This document shows, piece by piece, positions 22,740 to 35,100 of a stretch of DNA of 64,000 nt (position 1 is the stretch's first letter; each line of letters starts with the position of its first letter). The stretch covers positions 5,828,001 through 5,892,000 of the forward strand of contig OZ038454.1 in the NCBI GenBank assembly GCA_964036195.1, written 5' to 3'. This DNA is from Sphaerolaimus hirsutus. Lineage: Eukaryota; Nematoda; Chromadorea; Monhysterida; Sphaerolaimidae. The notes beneath the pieces were generated by a model. The model saw only the letters and a list, made by a program, of their open reading frames with translations. It was not told the DNA's origin and did no database searches. Position numbers and translations under genes: made by a program.

Positions 22740-24554
22740 TAGTGATGTTAAAGGCACCGGGAAAAATGGCACCGCACCGCACCGGCACCTTTGCCAACGC
22801 ATGAAAAGGGCACCTGGCACCCTGGGGCACCGGCCAGAAAATGGCACCGCACCGCACCGGCACCGGTGCCTTTTGGAAAAAATGGCACCGGCACCGAAGG
22901 GCACCGGCGGGTTGCCGGTGCTAGCACCGAAAAGCACCGCACCGGGCTGGAATTTCTGAAGTAAATATCGGGCAGTTTCTCGTGGTCTCACATTTGGAAG
23001 TGCATATCTCCATGAATTTTCAACCGATTTTGATGGTTGAGCACTTAAAATGATCAGAATGATGTGGCAATCACTTTTATTAAGCAATTACAATGATTAC
23101 AAATGAAATATAAAATATTTAATTCACTGCAATGTCCATAGCCACTATTGTCTACTGATCGGAGTCGTTGCTGTACAGAGAATGGAACTATCTCTGTCAT
23201 AAACTGACAACAAATTTTGAACAAACAAGTAAGATAAATATAAAATATAAAAATAATTTAAAATTCAACAAAATTTTAGATTCGCTCATCAGATCACGTA
23301 TCGGGTATAATGGATTTCACAGTAGGTACGTTTATTTGATGGGAGGTTTACAAAATAGGCAAAAACAGTTGGGTAAATATATCGCTGTTTTTTGAAATAT
23401 GAATAAGCACATACTATGGACAAAATTGCACAGCACATGAAGCCTTGGCCGGTGCCTTTCCCGGTGCCTTTTACTTTGGCCCTGGTGCTAGCACCTTTGG
23501 CACCGGCAAAAAAATGGCACGGCACCGCACCGGCACCGGTGCTATTCTGAAAAAAATGGCACCGGCACCGGAATGGCACCTAGTGATGGAAAAGCGCCAG
23601 AAAAAATGGCGCCAGGCGCCAAGGGCGCCATGGCGCCATTCGGAAAGTGGGCGCCAAGCGCCAAGGGCGCCACAGAAAAAGGGCGCCAGGCGCCAAGGGC
23701 GCCATGGCGCCATTCAGAAAGTGGGCGCCAGGCGCCAGGGGCGCCACGGAAAGAGGGCGCCAAGCGCCAAGGGCGCCATGGCGCCATTTGGAAAATAGGG
23801 CGCCAGGCGCCAAGGGCGCCAGGATAAAGAAGTGCCTACAACACCATGTGTGTGCTAAAAATGTTTCTACAGCACCATTGTACGCGCATTCACTTCTTTA
23901 TTCGCGTTCTCCAGGATGTAATGAACAAAAACCAGGCTAGCAACAAAAAAATTTCGAATAAAATCCACATGGCGAATTCAAACACAATGGAAATTGTCAT
24001 TTGACAACAATCCATTCATTACACATAGACCTTTCCAAACAATGTTTCCTAATTGCAACGATTTAAATCCGTTTATTTATGATTTTGCAAATTAACGATC
24101 CATCATTCTTGTCTTCTGATCCGCCAGACAGATCTGATGAACCGTTGGACGAAAGATTTCCACCCACTCACACCACTCAGTCCATTTTTCTGGCGAATTT
24201 AGATCATCCACGGATGCGTTTTTCATTTTTTTTCTTGTTTACACAGCTACCGTGAAACCCTGCTGGCGCCTTTTTGGCGCCCTTCTATAGCAGGGCGCCA
24301 GGCGCCAAGGGCGCCATGGCGCCTTTCAGAATGTGGGCGCCAGGCGCCAAGGGCGCCACAGAAAAAGGGCGCCAAGCGCCAATGGCGCCATGGCGCGGCG
24401 CCCTTTGGCGCCCTCAAATGGCGCCAGCGCCATGGCGCCATTCCATCACTAATGGCACCCCTGAAGATTGCAATGGCACCGCACCAGCACCGGTGCTGGT
24501 GCCCTTCGGTGCCCAGCACCGGGGCACCGGTGCCCCGGTGCCTTTACATCACTA
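22740..24554. mobile_element. hAT-like element, GGCACC-rich arms
   Basis: Ends tagtgatgttaaaggcacc / ggtgcctttacatcacta with an 8-bp duplication aagatgac (22732-22739 and 24555-24562). Both arms are runs of gcaccg and ggcaccggt. It is inserted in the CAGAGTTG element and split by the GCGCC element at 23581-24451. Its TAGTGATG end is shared with the GCGCC family, implying related transposase recognition. Confidence 0.88.
23581..24451. mobile_element. hAT-like element, GGCGCC arms, with conserved core
   Basis: Ends tagtgatggaaaagcgcc / ggcgccattccatcacta with an 8-bp duplication atggcacc (23573-23580 and 24452-24459). The core (about 23825-24265) is the same sequence, in reverse, as the core of 60065-60968. 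It keeps a short open stretch on the minus strand that is stopped early here. Confidence 0.88.
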
Positions 24555-25343
24555 AAGATGACATAAGTGTATTCTTACGTTTACGCTATACGAAGAAATG
24601 TGGTAAGTATTTATGAGAATTATGTATAAATACATCGCAAAAATCGACAGCAGAAAGTCCGAGTTTGGAAATGAAGATTAATTAACTGGTGCTGTCGATT
24701 AAGTGCCATCAACATCTGAGGGCAGATTACCAAGTGGACATCTGAAAAATGTCGCTGAAAGCTTGATTTTGAACGAATTCACTGAGCAAAAACTCCCTGA
24801 AAATTTTTACGCTTACGCTTTATTTTACGCTTTCCTACGCATTATAAAAATACCTTACGCTTTTAGTATCCACACTCAAAATTTGGAAAGTGCATTTACA
24901 CTTACGCTTACGCTTTCCAAAAATACCGGTATTTTAACAACTCTGTTTTATACAAACGTGGATTCTGTTGGTTTATCGCTGAGACTGCAATGTATTGGAT
25001 TCCAGCTGTTGTGGATACAGGTAACTTTTTTGAATGTTTTGCGAAGTTCTGATGACATTTGAGCGCAGTATTTCACACATTCAAAAAGCTAGGTTTACAG
25101 ATTTTACTAGAATTTTTCAAAACTAGTAAAATCATATTTTTTGTTTGGTTTACTCTAACTTTACTGTATTGTGCTTAGGGGGTGCTTATTCAAGAAAATC
25201 TGGGTAAAATTATCAGAGAAACTGACTGAAATCAGAAAAAAATATATCCCATGAGAAAGTACACCATTCATGCTGATTTTTGAACAAGATGAAACCGAAG
25301 CTGATGGTTTCTTGCTTGATGAAATTTTTTTGACCTTTTAATA

Positions 25344-25919
25344 TACCGCATTTCCTTGAATCACCCCCAGGGGGTTTATTTTTTGAGAGTGGAAATTTTG
25401 AGGGGGGTATTTCGAAGTGGGGGCGGGGGTTATTATTTCTGTAGAAAATGATGTGTATACAACAGCAGTCGGTGGTACCATGACAATGCCACTGACGACA
25501 GGGCGCCACACGTGTCACATTCATGCTTATTGGATACTTTTTGACATTTTGATAAATATTCATGTGCCAATGGCTGACTATCAATCATCTAAATTACAAA
25601 CTCCAAATGATCTGCCTACATGGATAATTCATCAAATGTTAAATCTCACTTTCCGACAGCGACAGTTTTTGCAAAACAGATACCGTATTTCCTCGAAATA
25701 CCCCCCCCCCCCCCTTGAATTAACCCCCCCCCCCCCCTCGAAATACCCCCAGGGGTCTTCGAGCTGGGGAAAAAATAAACCCCCCTCGAAATACCCCCCT
25801 CTGAAATGATGTAATACGGTAATACACATCTCGAAAAAGCCCCCCCCCTCGAAATACCCCCTCAAAATTTCCACTCTGAAAAAATAAACCCCCTGGGGGT
25901 ATTTCGAGGTAATACGGTA
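25344..25919. mobile_element. cluster of TA-target MITEs
   Basis: Left ends at 25344 (taccgcatttccttgaa) and 25681 (taccgtatttcctcg); right ends near 25821 and 25919 (taatacggta). Long poly-C runs (25705-25740). Bases 25450-25505 contain the empty target of the 20105-20628 element. Confidence 0.55.
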
Positions 25920-26019
25920 ATACACATGTCGATTCATTTTTTTGTCTGCTTGCCTGCATTGGCTGACTTCTTTTTATTTTACGTTAGTTAAAAATACTAT
26001 ATGCCTCGCTGGTATCCTC

Positions 26020-26112
26020 TGATAAGGTATCCTCTGATGAAAGGTATAAGGAGTTTCAGTAAAAAGCTGACGAAATCAATGTAAGGTATACCTTATATTG
26101 GAAGTAATACGG
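26020..26112. repeat. fragment of 'AAGGTATAC' dispersed repeat
   Basis: Closely matches 1180-1240 (aaaaagctgac.aaatcaat, then taaggtata, then taatacggt). It lies just upstream of the signal-peptide exon. Confidence 0.45.
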
Positions 26113-26166
26113 TTACTATTTTCTGACCAGGTGACAGAGTCTACAAAATTCAATTTAATGTACATT

Positions 26167-29100
26167 ATGATTATTTCTAAACCTGTACTTTTTAGTTGGT
26201 TATTCATTGTAAATGATTTGCACCAATGTGCTGCTGTAAATTGCCCCCCATTTCAATTTGAAAGCTGGGATGTGCTTGCTGGAGTCATATACAAGCGTGG
26301 ATTCTGTTGGTTTATTGCTGAAACAGCTATGTATTGGATTCCGGCAGTTAAGGATACAGGTGACCCTTTACAACATTTTACAACAATTTCGTTGAAAAAA
26401 AACATCAGAAAAAGTAATAAAGTGATGATGAATACAGTAAAGTGCTGTTTAATTGACATAGTTGTATTTATTCACAGTTCAAATAATTGTTTTTCAATAA
26501 TTTACTAAAGTTTGGAGGGACTTAGGAGGGGGTCCCTCAACCCCGGGTCCAAGTTTGTATACTAGGACTTTATTAGACTGAACTGATCTGACAACACAAC
26601 CAAAGTGAGCCCTAGTCAACAATCATTGAAACATAAGTGTCGCGGGTTTGCACAATCTGCTCAAATACACCTACTTAACTCCTCGGGGGCGAACAAAGAT
26701 TATACGACCACGGATAATCAGAAAAGATATGAGAGAGAGTAATATAAAACACATCACACAAGATCACACAAATTGGTTTCACACAAGCGCGCTTATCACA
26801 AACACACATTGGGATTTGTTTACAAAAGGCGAGAGATACAATTTGAGAAAGAACACAATCACAAAATATTCAAATATCAAAATCAACTCTTTGTGAATCT
26901 GGGTTGCAGCATGTTGATCGGCACAGTACAATGCTTGCCATTTGTGAACTTGATCACTGCAGCCTTTAGCGATGGAAACGATTCTATTTCGCCTTCCCGG
27001 GAATTCTGCAAGTCAAGTTTTGCTTTGCGGCTTCCCATGGCAGGTGCATCTCGGATGAATACAGCATCACCAATTTTGAAGCGAGTGTTCGGATTGGTGG
27101 AGAAAGCAGTGTTGGCAGCTTTCTGTTGCGCAGCCTCCACACGTTCGTTGATGCACTTCCAGAAGTCAATCAGCGGAGGTGCTGGTTCAAACTCATGTCC
27201 CGTTGTTGCACGTTTGGAACCACAGTGGACTTCAAAAGGTGTAGCGCCAGTAGCGGAGTGCTCAGTTGCATTGTAGGCAGCTACAGCATCAGGCAGTATC
27301 AGATTCCATGCTCGACCATTGTCAGCTCGTTTCTTCGCAAGAATATCCTGTAGGGTGCGGATGGCACGTTCGCAGATGCCGTTGCTTGTCTTCGAGCCAG
27401 GTGTAGTCGTGTGTAGCTTGGTTTGATGCTTCTGCAGCGTTGACTGGAACTCGTGGCAGTTGAAGTGCGTTCCACTGTCTGTAACCACTTCTTCAGGAAC
27501 TCCATGGTTTGTGACAATCTCGTTAAACATCTTGACAGCATTTTTTGCATCAGTCGCATTGCACGATTTTGCCTCAATGAAGCGCGACATTGCATCGATG
27601 GCAATGAGACAGTAGTGTGGACCTTTGTAGCTGTTCGGCATGAATGTGGAATAGTCCATGTGCCATCGGCGGCGTGGCTGATCTGGAGGCAGCCTTGGCA
27701 GTAGCGGCAGCACCTCGTATCAAGTTGATCGCTGTTTGCAGACATTGCACTGTTTGCAAAATGCTTGCACATCAGCAGCAAGAGTCGGCCAAGTTGCATG
27801 GGAATAGAATGGGCATAGATGCTGATATGTCTTCTGTGCACTCGCATGTGCGGCCCATCATCCCTCGTGATGCCATCGCAGCATCTCTTCTCTTTCCTTC
27901 TTGTCAGCCAAAACAATGTTGTTCACAGCAACAGGCTTTGTCGTCGCCAGTTTTGCCAACATGTGTGACACTTGAATGTTGCACACTGTGTCAAGTGTCA
28001 CTTCAGGTTCATCGATTGACTTTCCTCCCCCCATGCGAACAGGAACGGTGCCCGTAGGTGCACGTGAAAGTGTGTCTGCTACCTGGTTCTTGATCCCAGG
28101 CTTGTAGTGCAGAGTGACATCAAATTGTTGTAGCACTAAACACCATCGGTATAAGTGATGCGAGGGGCTGTTCTTCTGGAACAGGTGAGTCAGCGGGTGG
28201 TGATCAGTGAACAAATTCGCTGAAAAAAACTCAAAAACTCAAAAAACTTTTCTGTGTTTCCATGTTTCAGTGTTTCTGTGTTCTCCAAAAAAAACTCTTT
28301 TGAGTTTTGAGTTTTTCAAAATTTGTGAGTTTCCGTGTTTCTGTGTAAAACAAAAACACAGAAACTCAATGAGTTTCTGTGTTCAATTTCTATGTTTTTT
28401 CCATCGTTGCCTATGTCACGCAACTTTTAATTTATAAAACCTGCAATTCCTTATTTTCTCAAATAATTAGAATTCATCTATTTTAGTTTCTGTAGTGTGG
28501 AATTTTAATTTTTTCAATTTATTTTTTACATTCCATTTTACATTTTCCAGCATCCAAATTTTTTTAATACCCTTCTGTCTTCCATTTTCTGGCAGCTGAA
28601 AAAATTTGCTTTCCATCATCATTTTTCTGGCCCATTTTACTGTTTTCCAGCTATATTTCCAGTTTTCCAGAATTTTCTGTTATTTTTCTAATCATTTTCC
28701 TCTGGTATTTTTAAGTCAAAAATCATCTAAAATTAGTCAGTTCTTCCCGCGATGTGTGGTCAAAATGTCTCCAGTGCGTAAATAAATCACTCCACAAGCT
28801 TCCAATTCAGTAGCTGAATATCACTTCTCAGCAGGCGGAGTGATAAAGCTTGCAAATGCATTTGGTTTTAGTTGACCAGCATCATTTGCATTTGGCATGC
28901 TCCAACATAGCACCAACAATTCCATCAATGCTAGCATTGGTGGTGTAAACTGGTGGAACATTTAAATGAGAAATCAGGTACCTCATTTTTCATAACAATG
29001 TCACAGGAAAACGTGCAGCCCAATATGGCTGCCATTTGTTGCGGGGGTGCCCACAACATTTGCCTACATAAATGCCAAGTGGCACCCCATGGCACCCCCC

Positions 29101-32100
29101 TGTTCTGCTGCTACAGATTGATGAAGATTTTTTGCCAATTTTTTCCCGGAAGATATAAATGAGAATTTTCAAAAAAAAAACACACAAAATATAGCTGTGG
29201 TGAAGTGTGCAGCCATTTTTTGGTGTGGTGACAACACAAGTGATGAATACACTTGTGTTGGTGCTTTTTCAAAAAATTAAAAGTCCTTGTGGTTTTCCCT
29301 GAAGCCATCTTTTGACCCACTGGTAATTAGGGGGTATATTTTGACCCCCTGCCCACTCCCCCACACAAAAATTACCCCCAATATACAGACTTGTGCCACC
29401 GAGCCATGTCAAAAATGATTTTTAACTTTGTGATTACCTAAATTGTGGTTGCGATAAAAACTGTGATTTTTGATTTTCTGGACATGACCTCTTTATTCAG
29501 CAGAGGCAGACACATCCATTTAGGAACAAACCAAGCAATCTGAACTATTTATATTGAAAATTTCTGGAATCTATTTGCAACCGCAGCGCTCTATTCACGG
29601 CTCATCAAAAACATTGATCACAATTGAAAAAGTGTCAAACTCATTGAATATGCTCTGGAAAATGGCAAACCTATTTTTATGTTTTCACTAAATTTGCAAA
29701 TGTTTATTTTTGTTGCTTTTCCTTGTGTTGTATAAACGCGTGACATTCATGCCATGAATGAAATGAAGATGTGGCAAACTGGTCCACAATAGTGCTTTGA
29801 CTATTTTAAATGCCAAATAACAGTGAAAATAAGGTTAAAACGCGATCCAAGCATTCAAACTATCTAAATACAGCATTTGAAGCTTCAAAATGAATATTTT
29901 GAAAAAATCCGAAAATTGCCAAAAAAGATTCAAAAATTCGAAAAATTCAAAATGCGAAAAAAATTTTGGAGAAAAATTCAAAAGTTCATTTTAGAACAAA
30001 CATTTAAAAATTTAAATACGTTTTTCCAGGTGGTTTGCCATTGTTACGGGCAATGTAAAACACATTAAAAATAATGAATTGTTACTTTAGAACAGTGTTT
30101 ATGCCATCTATGTACATACTTATATAAGTCCATAGACTCATATATATATAGCGGTTTTTGTTGCATTTTTCAATGTCTGCTTACATTACAGATGACAATT
30201 TAGTACTGGAATTTCAAAAAATTTCTGGTGAAATGACAAGCTCCCCCCTCGAAATACCCCCCTCGTTTAACCCCTGTCAAAATTCTCACTCTGAAACAAT
30301 CACCTCCGTGGGGTATTTCGAGGAAATATGGTAGTGAAAATGTAATGAGATGGTTGCAGATTATTTTTTCTGCAGATTATCATGGAAAATATTATGATTA
30401 TCTAGATGTGCAGCCGGCAGTCTTACCAGAAGTCCAAATGTTGGAAGAGCTTTTTGTCACTGAGCAGGTTTGTCTCCCATTATTCTCATATACCTTATTT
30501 CCTGGAAATACCCCCCCCCCGCTTGAATAACCCCCCCCTCGAAATACCTCCAGGTGCTTTCTAGCTGAGGAAAAAAACCCCCTCGAAATACCCCGTATTT
30601 GGAATGACATACATCATGTATACAATGTAGTTTGCATCGCAGATAGTGGTATATGCTCAACGATGGGTAAGTTCTCCAAAAAAAACACTTTCTGTGTTTT
30701 GAGTTTTTCAAAAATGAATACTTGTGTTTTGAGTTTTTTATCGAAAAAAAACTTGAGTAACTCTGTTTTTATTTCTGTGTTTTTTGTTAAAACTCGAGTT
30801 TTTTGAGTTTTTTTCTAAAAAACTCGAGTTTTTGACCAAAAAACTCAAATTCCCCCCCCCCCCAAAATTTTTTTTCTGATTTACAGCATTTTGATGTGGT
30901 AACAGCGGTTTTCTTATAAAAAATTGGTTTTGCACATGTTTGAACCCCACATAACATATGTCAACACATTCAAGTGTCGAAAAAGTCATAAAAATGTCCT
31001 CAATGAGGACATCCACCCACATCACAACACCAGCATCAACAAAATGCTCACAAACAACAATTTAAGCAGCACAACAAAATTCTTCAATGGATGTGCACTG
31101 TATGGAAGACTACAGCATTGATTTGAACTACAACTATATTACAACACTAGCAGGATTCTCTCCGACCTTCGGTCGGGTTTTGTGGTTCTCTACAATTAAT
31201 ACCATTGGAGGAAATATGATAGTTTAGTTAAGTTTGCCCACATGCTAGGCATGTGTTTTGAAATGCGGTATGTAATGTACCAACAATAACAAGACCAATA
31301 CCAAAGATGCAATGTTTTGGAATGGATTTTTTGTAAACTTCTGAAAAATGGTTGGGCAGTGTGCATTTTGTGTGGTATAGGTTTTGTGATATGATAGTGT
31401 GGTTTTTGCAAGGTGTCAAACTTTGTTGTTATCTTAAATTGGTTACATTTGTGCTTTCTGTTACATCTGTTCTTTTTGTGTTTGTAAATCCTTGTGGTAT
31501 TAATTGTAGAGAACCACAAAACCCAACTGAAGGTTGGAGAGAATCCTGCTATAGGTACCCACTACTCAGAGGCTTGCAAAAACGGACACCCCAGTGGGGA
31601 CCCCCCTCCAAATGGCATCACCCAGGGAACCCCCCATAAGTGGCACCCCCTGGGAACCGCCCAAAAAGGGGCCCCCTAGGGCCCCACAAATATGGCACCC
31701 CCTGAGGACCACCAAAAAATGGCACTCCTTAGGGACCCCCCAAAAATAGCACCCCCTAGGGACCCCCCAAAAATGGCACCCCCTGGGGACCCCCCAAACA
31801 TGGCACCCCCTAGGAACCGCCACAAAAATGGCACCTCCTGGGGACCCACCCAAAGTTGGCTCCCCCTGGGGACTCTCCAAAAATGGCACCCCCTGGGGAA
31901 CCCCCCCAAAATAGCACCCCCTATGGACCCCCCCCCCCACAAAAAAATATAGCACCCCCCTAAGGACCAACAAAAAACGGCACCGCTGGGGACCACCCAA
32001 AAAATGGCATCCCATGGGGACCCCCTTGAAATGGCACCCCCATATGTGCCTCCAAAAAATGGCACCCCCTGGAGACCCCCCAAAAATGGCACCCCATGGG

Positions 32101-35100
32101 GACCCCCTCTAAATCCTGTAAACACAGCCCCTAGTTTGGAAACTCCTGTAAACTCAGCCCCTAATTTGGAAACTCCCATAGACTCAGCCCCTAATTTGGA
32201 AACTTCCATAAACTCAGTCCCTAATTTGGAAACTCCTGTAAACTCATTTTCAGGTTTATGGTAATGTAGTGTCAAAATAGAATGAATATTTGAAATAATC
32301 GCTAGCATCAATCCACAAATGCATCAATTCACAATCTTCAATTTTTTAGCCCCAGGGGTTAGACTTAAAGGTTATGGTTATGTAGAGTAGAAATGGTGTG
32401 CACATCTCAAATCACTGCAATAAAAAACCCACAAATGCATCATTTCACAAATTGAAAGTTTTTGGGCCCAGGGGTTCATTATCAGGGTTTTAGTAATGTG
32501 GTGTAAAAATTGAGTGTATATTTGAAATCGCTACAATCAGAAACCCACAAACACATCATTTTATGATTTGAAAATTTTTAGCCCTGGGGGTTCATTTTCA
32601 GGGTTATGGTAATGTAGTGTCAAAATGAAGTGCATATTTCAAATCAAGGCAACCAAAAAGCCAGAAATGCATCATTTCACAATTTCTAATTTATTTTCAA
32701 TTTTCAATTTAAGGCTTACAGTAATGTAGAGTTGAAATTGAGTCATTTCGAATCAGTGCAATTAGAAATGCATCATTTCACAATTTGAAATTTTTGGGTC
32801 TAGGGGTTCAATTTCAGGGCTTTAGTAATTTAGTGTCAAAATGGAGTGCATATTTGAAATTGCTACAATCAGAAACCCACAAATGCATCATTTTATGATT
32901 TGAAAGTTTTCAGCCCAGGGGGTTCATTTTTAGGGTTATGGTAATGTAGTGTCAAAATGAAATGCATATTTCAAATGAGTGCAATCAGAAACCCAAAAAT
33001 GAATGATTTCACAAATTGAAAGTTTTTGGCTCCAGAGGTTCATATTCAGGGTTATGGTTATGTAGTTTTCAGGGTTATGTAGTGTCAAAATGGAGTGCAT
33101 ATTTCAAATCAGTGTAATCAGAAACCCACATTGAATCATTTCACAATTTCTAATTTTTGAAGCCCTGGGCATATTTGAAATCGTTACACTCAGAAACCCA
33201 CAAATCCATCATTTTATGATTTGAAAGTTTTTGGCCCAGGGGGTTCATTTTTAGGGTTATGGTAATGTAGTGTCAAAATGAAGTGCATATTTTAAATTAG
33301 TGCTATCAGAAACCCGAAAATGCATTATTTCTCAAATTGAAAGTATTTGGCCCCATGGGTTCATTTTTAGGGTTATGGTAATGTAGTGTCAAAATGGAGT
33401 GCATATATCAAATCAGTGCAATCAGAAACCCAAGAATGAATGATTTCACAAATTGAAAGTTTTTGGTTCCAGAGGTTCATTTTCAGGGTTATGGTCATGT
33501 AGTTTTCAGGGTTATGTAGTGTCAAAATGGAGCGCATTTTATATCAAATCAGTGCAATTAGAAACCCACAATGCATCATTTCACAATTTGAAAGTTGGCC
33601 CCAGGGATTCAATTTCAGGGTTATGGTAATGTACTGTCAGAATGGAGTGCATATTTCAAATCATTGTAATCAGTAACCCACAAATGCATCATATCACAAT
33701 TTATATTTTTTAGCCCCTGGGGCCTCACTGAAGGATTATGGTAATGTTATTGTTAACTCCCATAAACTCAGCCCCCTAATTTGGCAAACACCCATCAACT
33801 CATCAGTGCAATCAGAAACCCAAGAATGAATGATTTCACAAATTGAAAGTTTTTGGTTCCAGAGGTTCATTTTCAGGGTTATGGTTATGTAGTTTTCAGG
33901 GTTATGTAGTGTCAAAATGGAGTGCATTATATATCAAATCAGTGCAATTAGAAACCCACAATGCATCATTTCACAATTTGAAAGTTTTGGCCCCAGGGAT
34001 TCAATTTCAGGGTTAGGGTAATGTACTGTCAGAATGGAGTGCATATTTCAAATCATTGTAATCAGTAACCCACAAATGCATCATATCACAATTTATATTT
34101 TTTAGCCCCGGGGGACTCACTGAAGGATTATGGTAATGTTATTGTTAACTCCCATAAACTCAGCCCCAAATTTGGCAAACACCCATCAACTCAACTCCCA
34201 TAAACTCAGCCTCTAATTTGTAAACTTGTGTCAACAGCCCCTTATTTTTAAACTTCTGTCAACTCAACCCTTATTTATAAACACCCATCAACTCAACCCT
34301 GAATTGAAAACTCAGCCCCTAAAAACTCAAGTTCACCCCCTATACATGTGCAATTGCATTCTTGGGAAGCAACTTTGCCATCTACTAACCCTGTTTGTCA
34401 AGATTGTAACGTGTTTGTAAAGGGCATTTTGTACTAATAAATAGTGACTGCATTGTGTGCAAAAACACACACAAATCGGGCAAAAAATGAGGCTGTGATT
34501 GTGCCCCTATCTTTTGCATTAGGCATCCTTTGCACGCAGTTCATTCGAAAATATATAGGTTTAGATGTCCACCAGGAGATGTGCATGCCATTTTCAATTT
34601 TTTTTTTGTTGTTATTATTAACTCAATGAGTTTCTGTGTTCAATTTCTGTGTTTTTTCCATCGTTGTATATGCTTAATTGTGTAGAGGTGTGCATTTATA
34701 TATCCAGTAAATACCCTATTTGGTCGCATTTATTACCAGTTTTGGGTATGTAAATCTGTGTTCTTTACTGGGAACTTTGCGAAAATTTCTGACGACATAA
34801 TAACCCCCCTTCGAATAAGTCCCCCCCTCGAAATACCCCCTCAAAATTTCCACTCTGAAAAAATAAACCCCCTGTGGGTATTTCGACAGAATACGCTTAA
34901 TAAAGTTGTGAACAAAAACCTGAACTGCAGCTTGGAGCAAACAATTTTATGGACAGGACAGATAAATGGATCAATGTAGCGATGGAAAGGTAAGGAAGAG
35001 ATATGGTACAGATTGGGTGTAAAAAATTTGGAAATGTAGAATTTTCACATACTGGAAAATGGGAATACGCTAAATGCACTGCTAAAAAGCCGAATTTTGA

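Larger units (their letters stand above)
21220..24945. mobile_element. hAT-like element, CAGAGTTG ends, host of three others
   Basis: Ends cagagttgcgaaagcg / accggtattttaacaactctg with an 8-bp duplication ttttatac (21212-21219 and 24946-24953). The terminal arms carry GCGTAA/TTACGC hexamers as in 11120-12129. It contains the elements at 21511-22606 and 22740-24554, the latter itself split. Without these it would be roughly 0.8 kb. Confidence 0.88.
21094..25020 (+). pseudogene. signal-peptide exon copy 1, split by nested hAT-like elements
   Basis: 21094-21219 and 24954-25020 together are 193 bp, exactly the length of the intact relative at 26167-26359, and encode a close relative: a hydrophobic leader (SKPVLFIWLLIGTYLHQCAA), then NCPPVQFESWEVLSGVLY, and after the gap KRGFCWFIAETAMYWIP. 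The exon ends in phase 1 at a GTAAC donor. It is interrupted after codon 42 by the 3.7-kb element at 21220-24945, and the frame entering the element hits unrelated sequence. Without the insertion it would still be open, so the break came from the transposon. No further exon of this copy was found. Function unknown; likely the secreted N-terminus of a duplicated gene. Confidence 0.65.

Noticed and set aside
31575..32108. CRISPR-like look of a direct repeat array
   Set aside because: No distinct spacers; units are contiguous and degenerate, and the genome looks eukaryotic.
31566..32311. 211-residue Gly-rich and 86-residue Pro/Asn-rich frames
   Set aside because: Both follow the 36-bp tandem unit on opposite strands; not independent genes.
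34930..34989. Possible exon before GTAAGG
   Set aside because: The next acceptor is only 22 bp away and phases do not match; kept only as a note.
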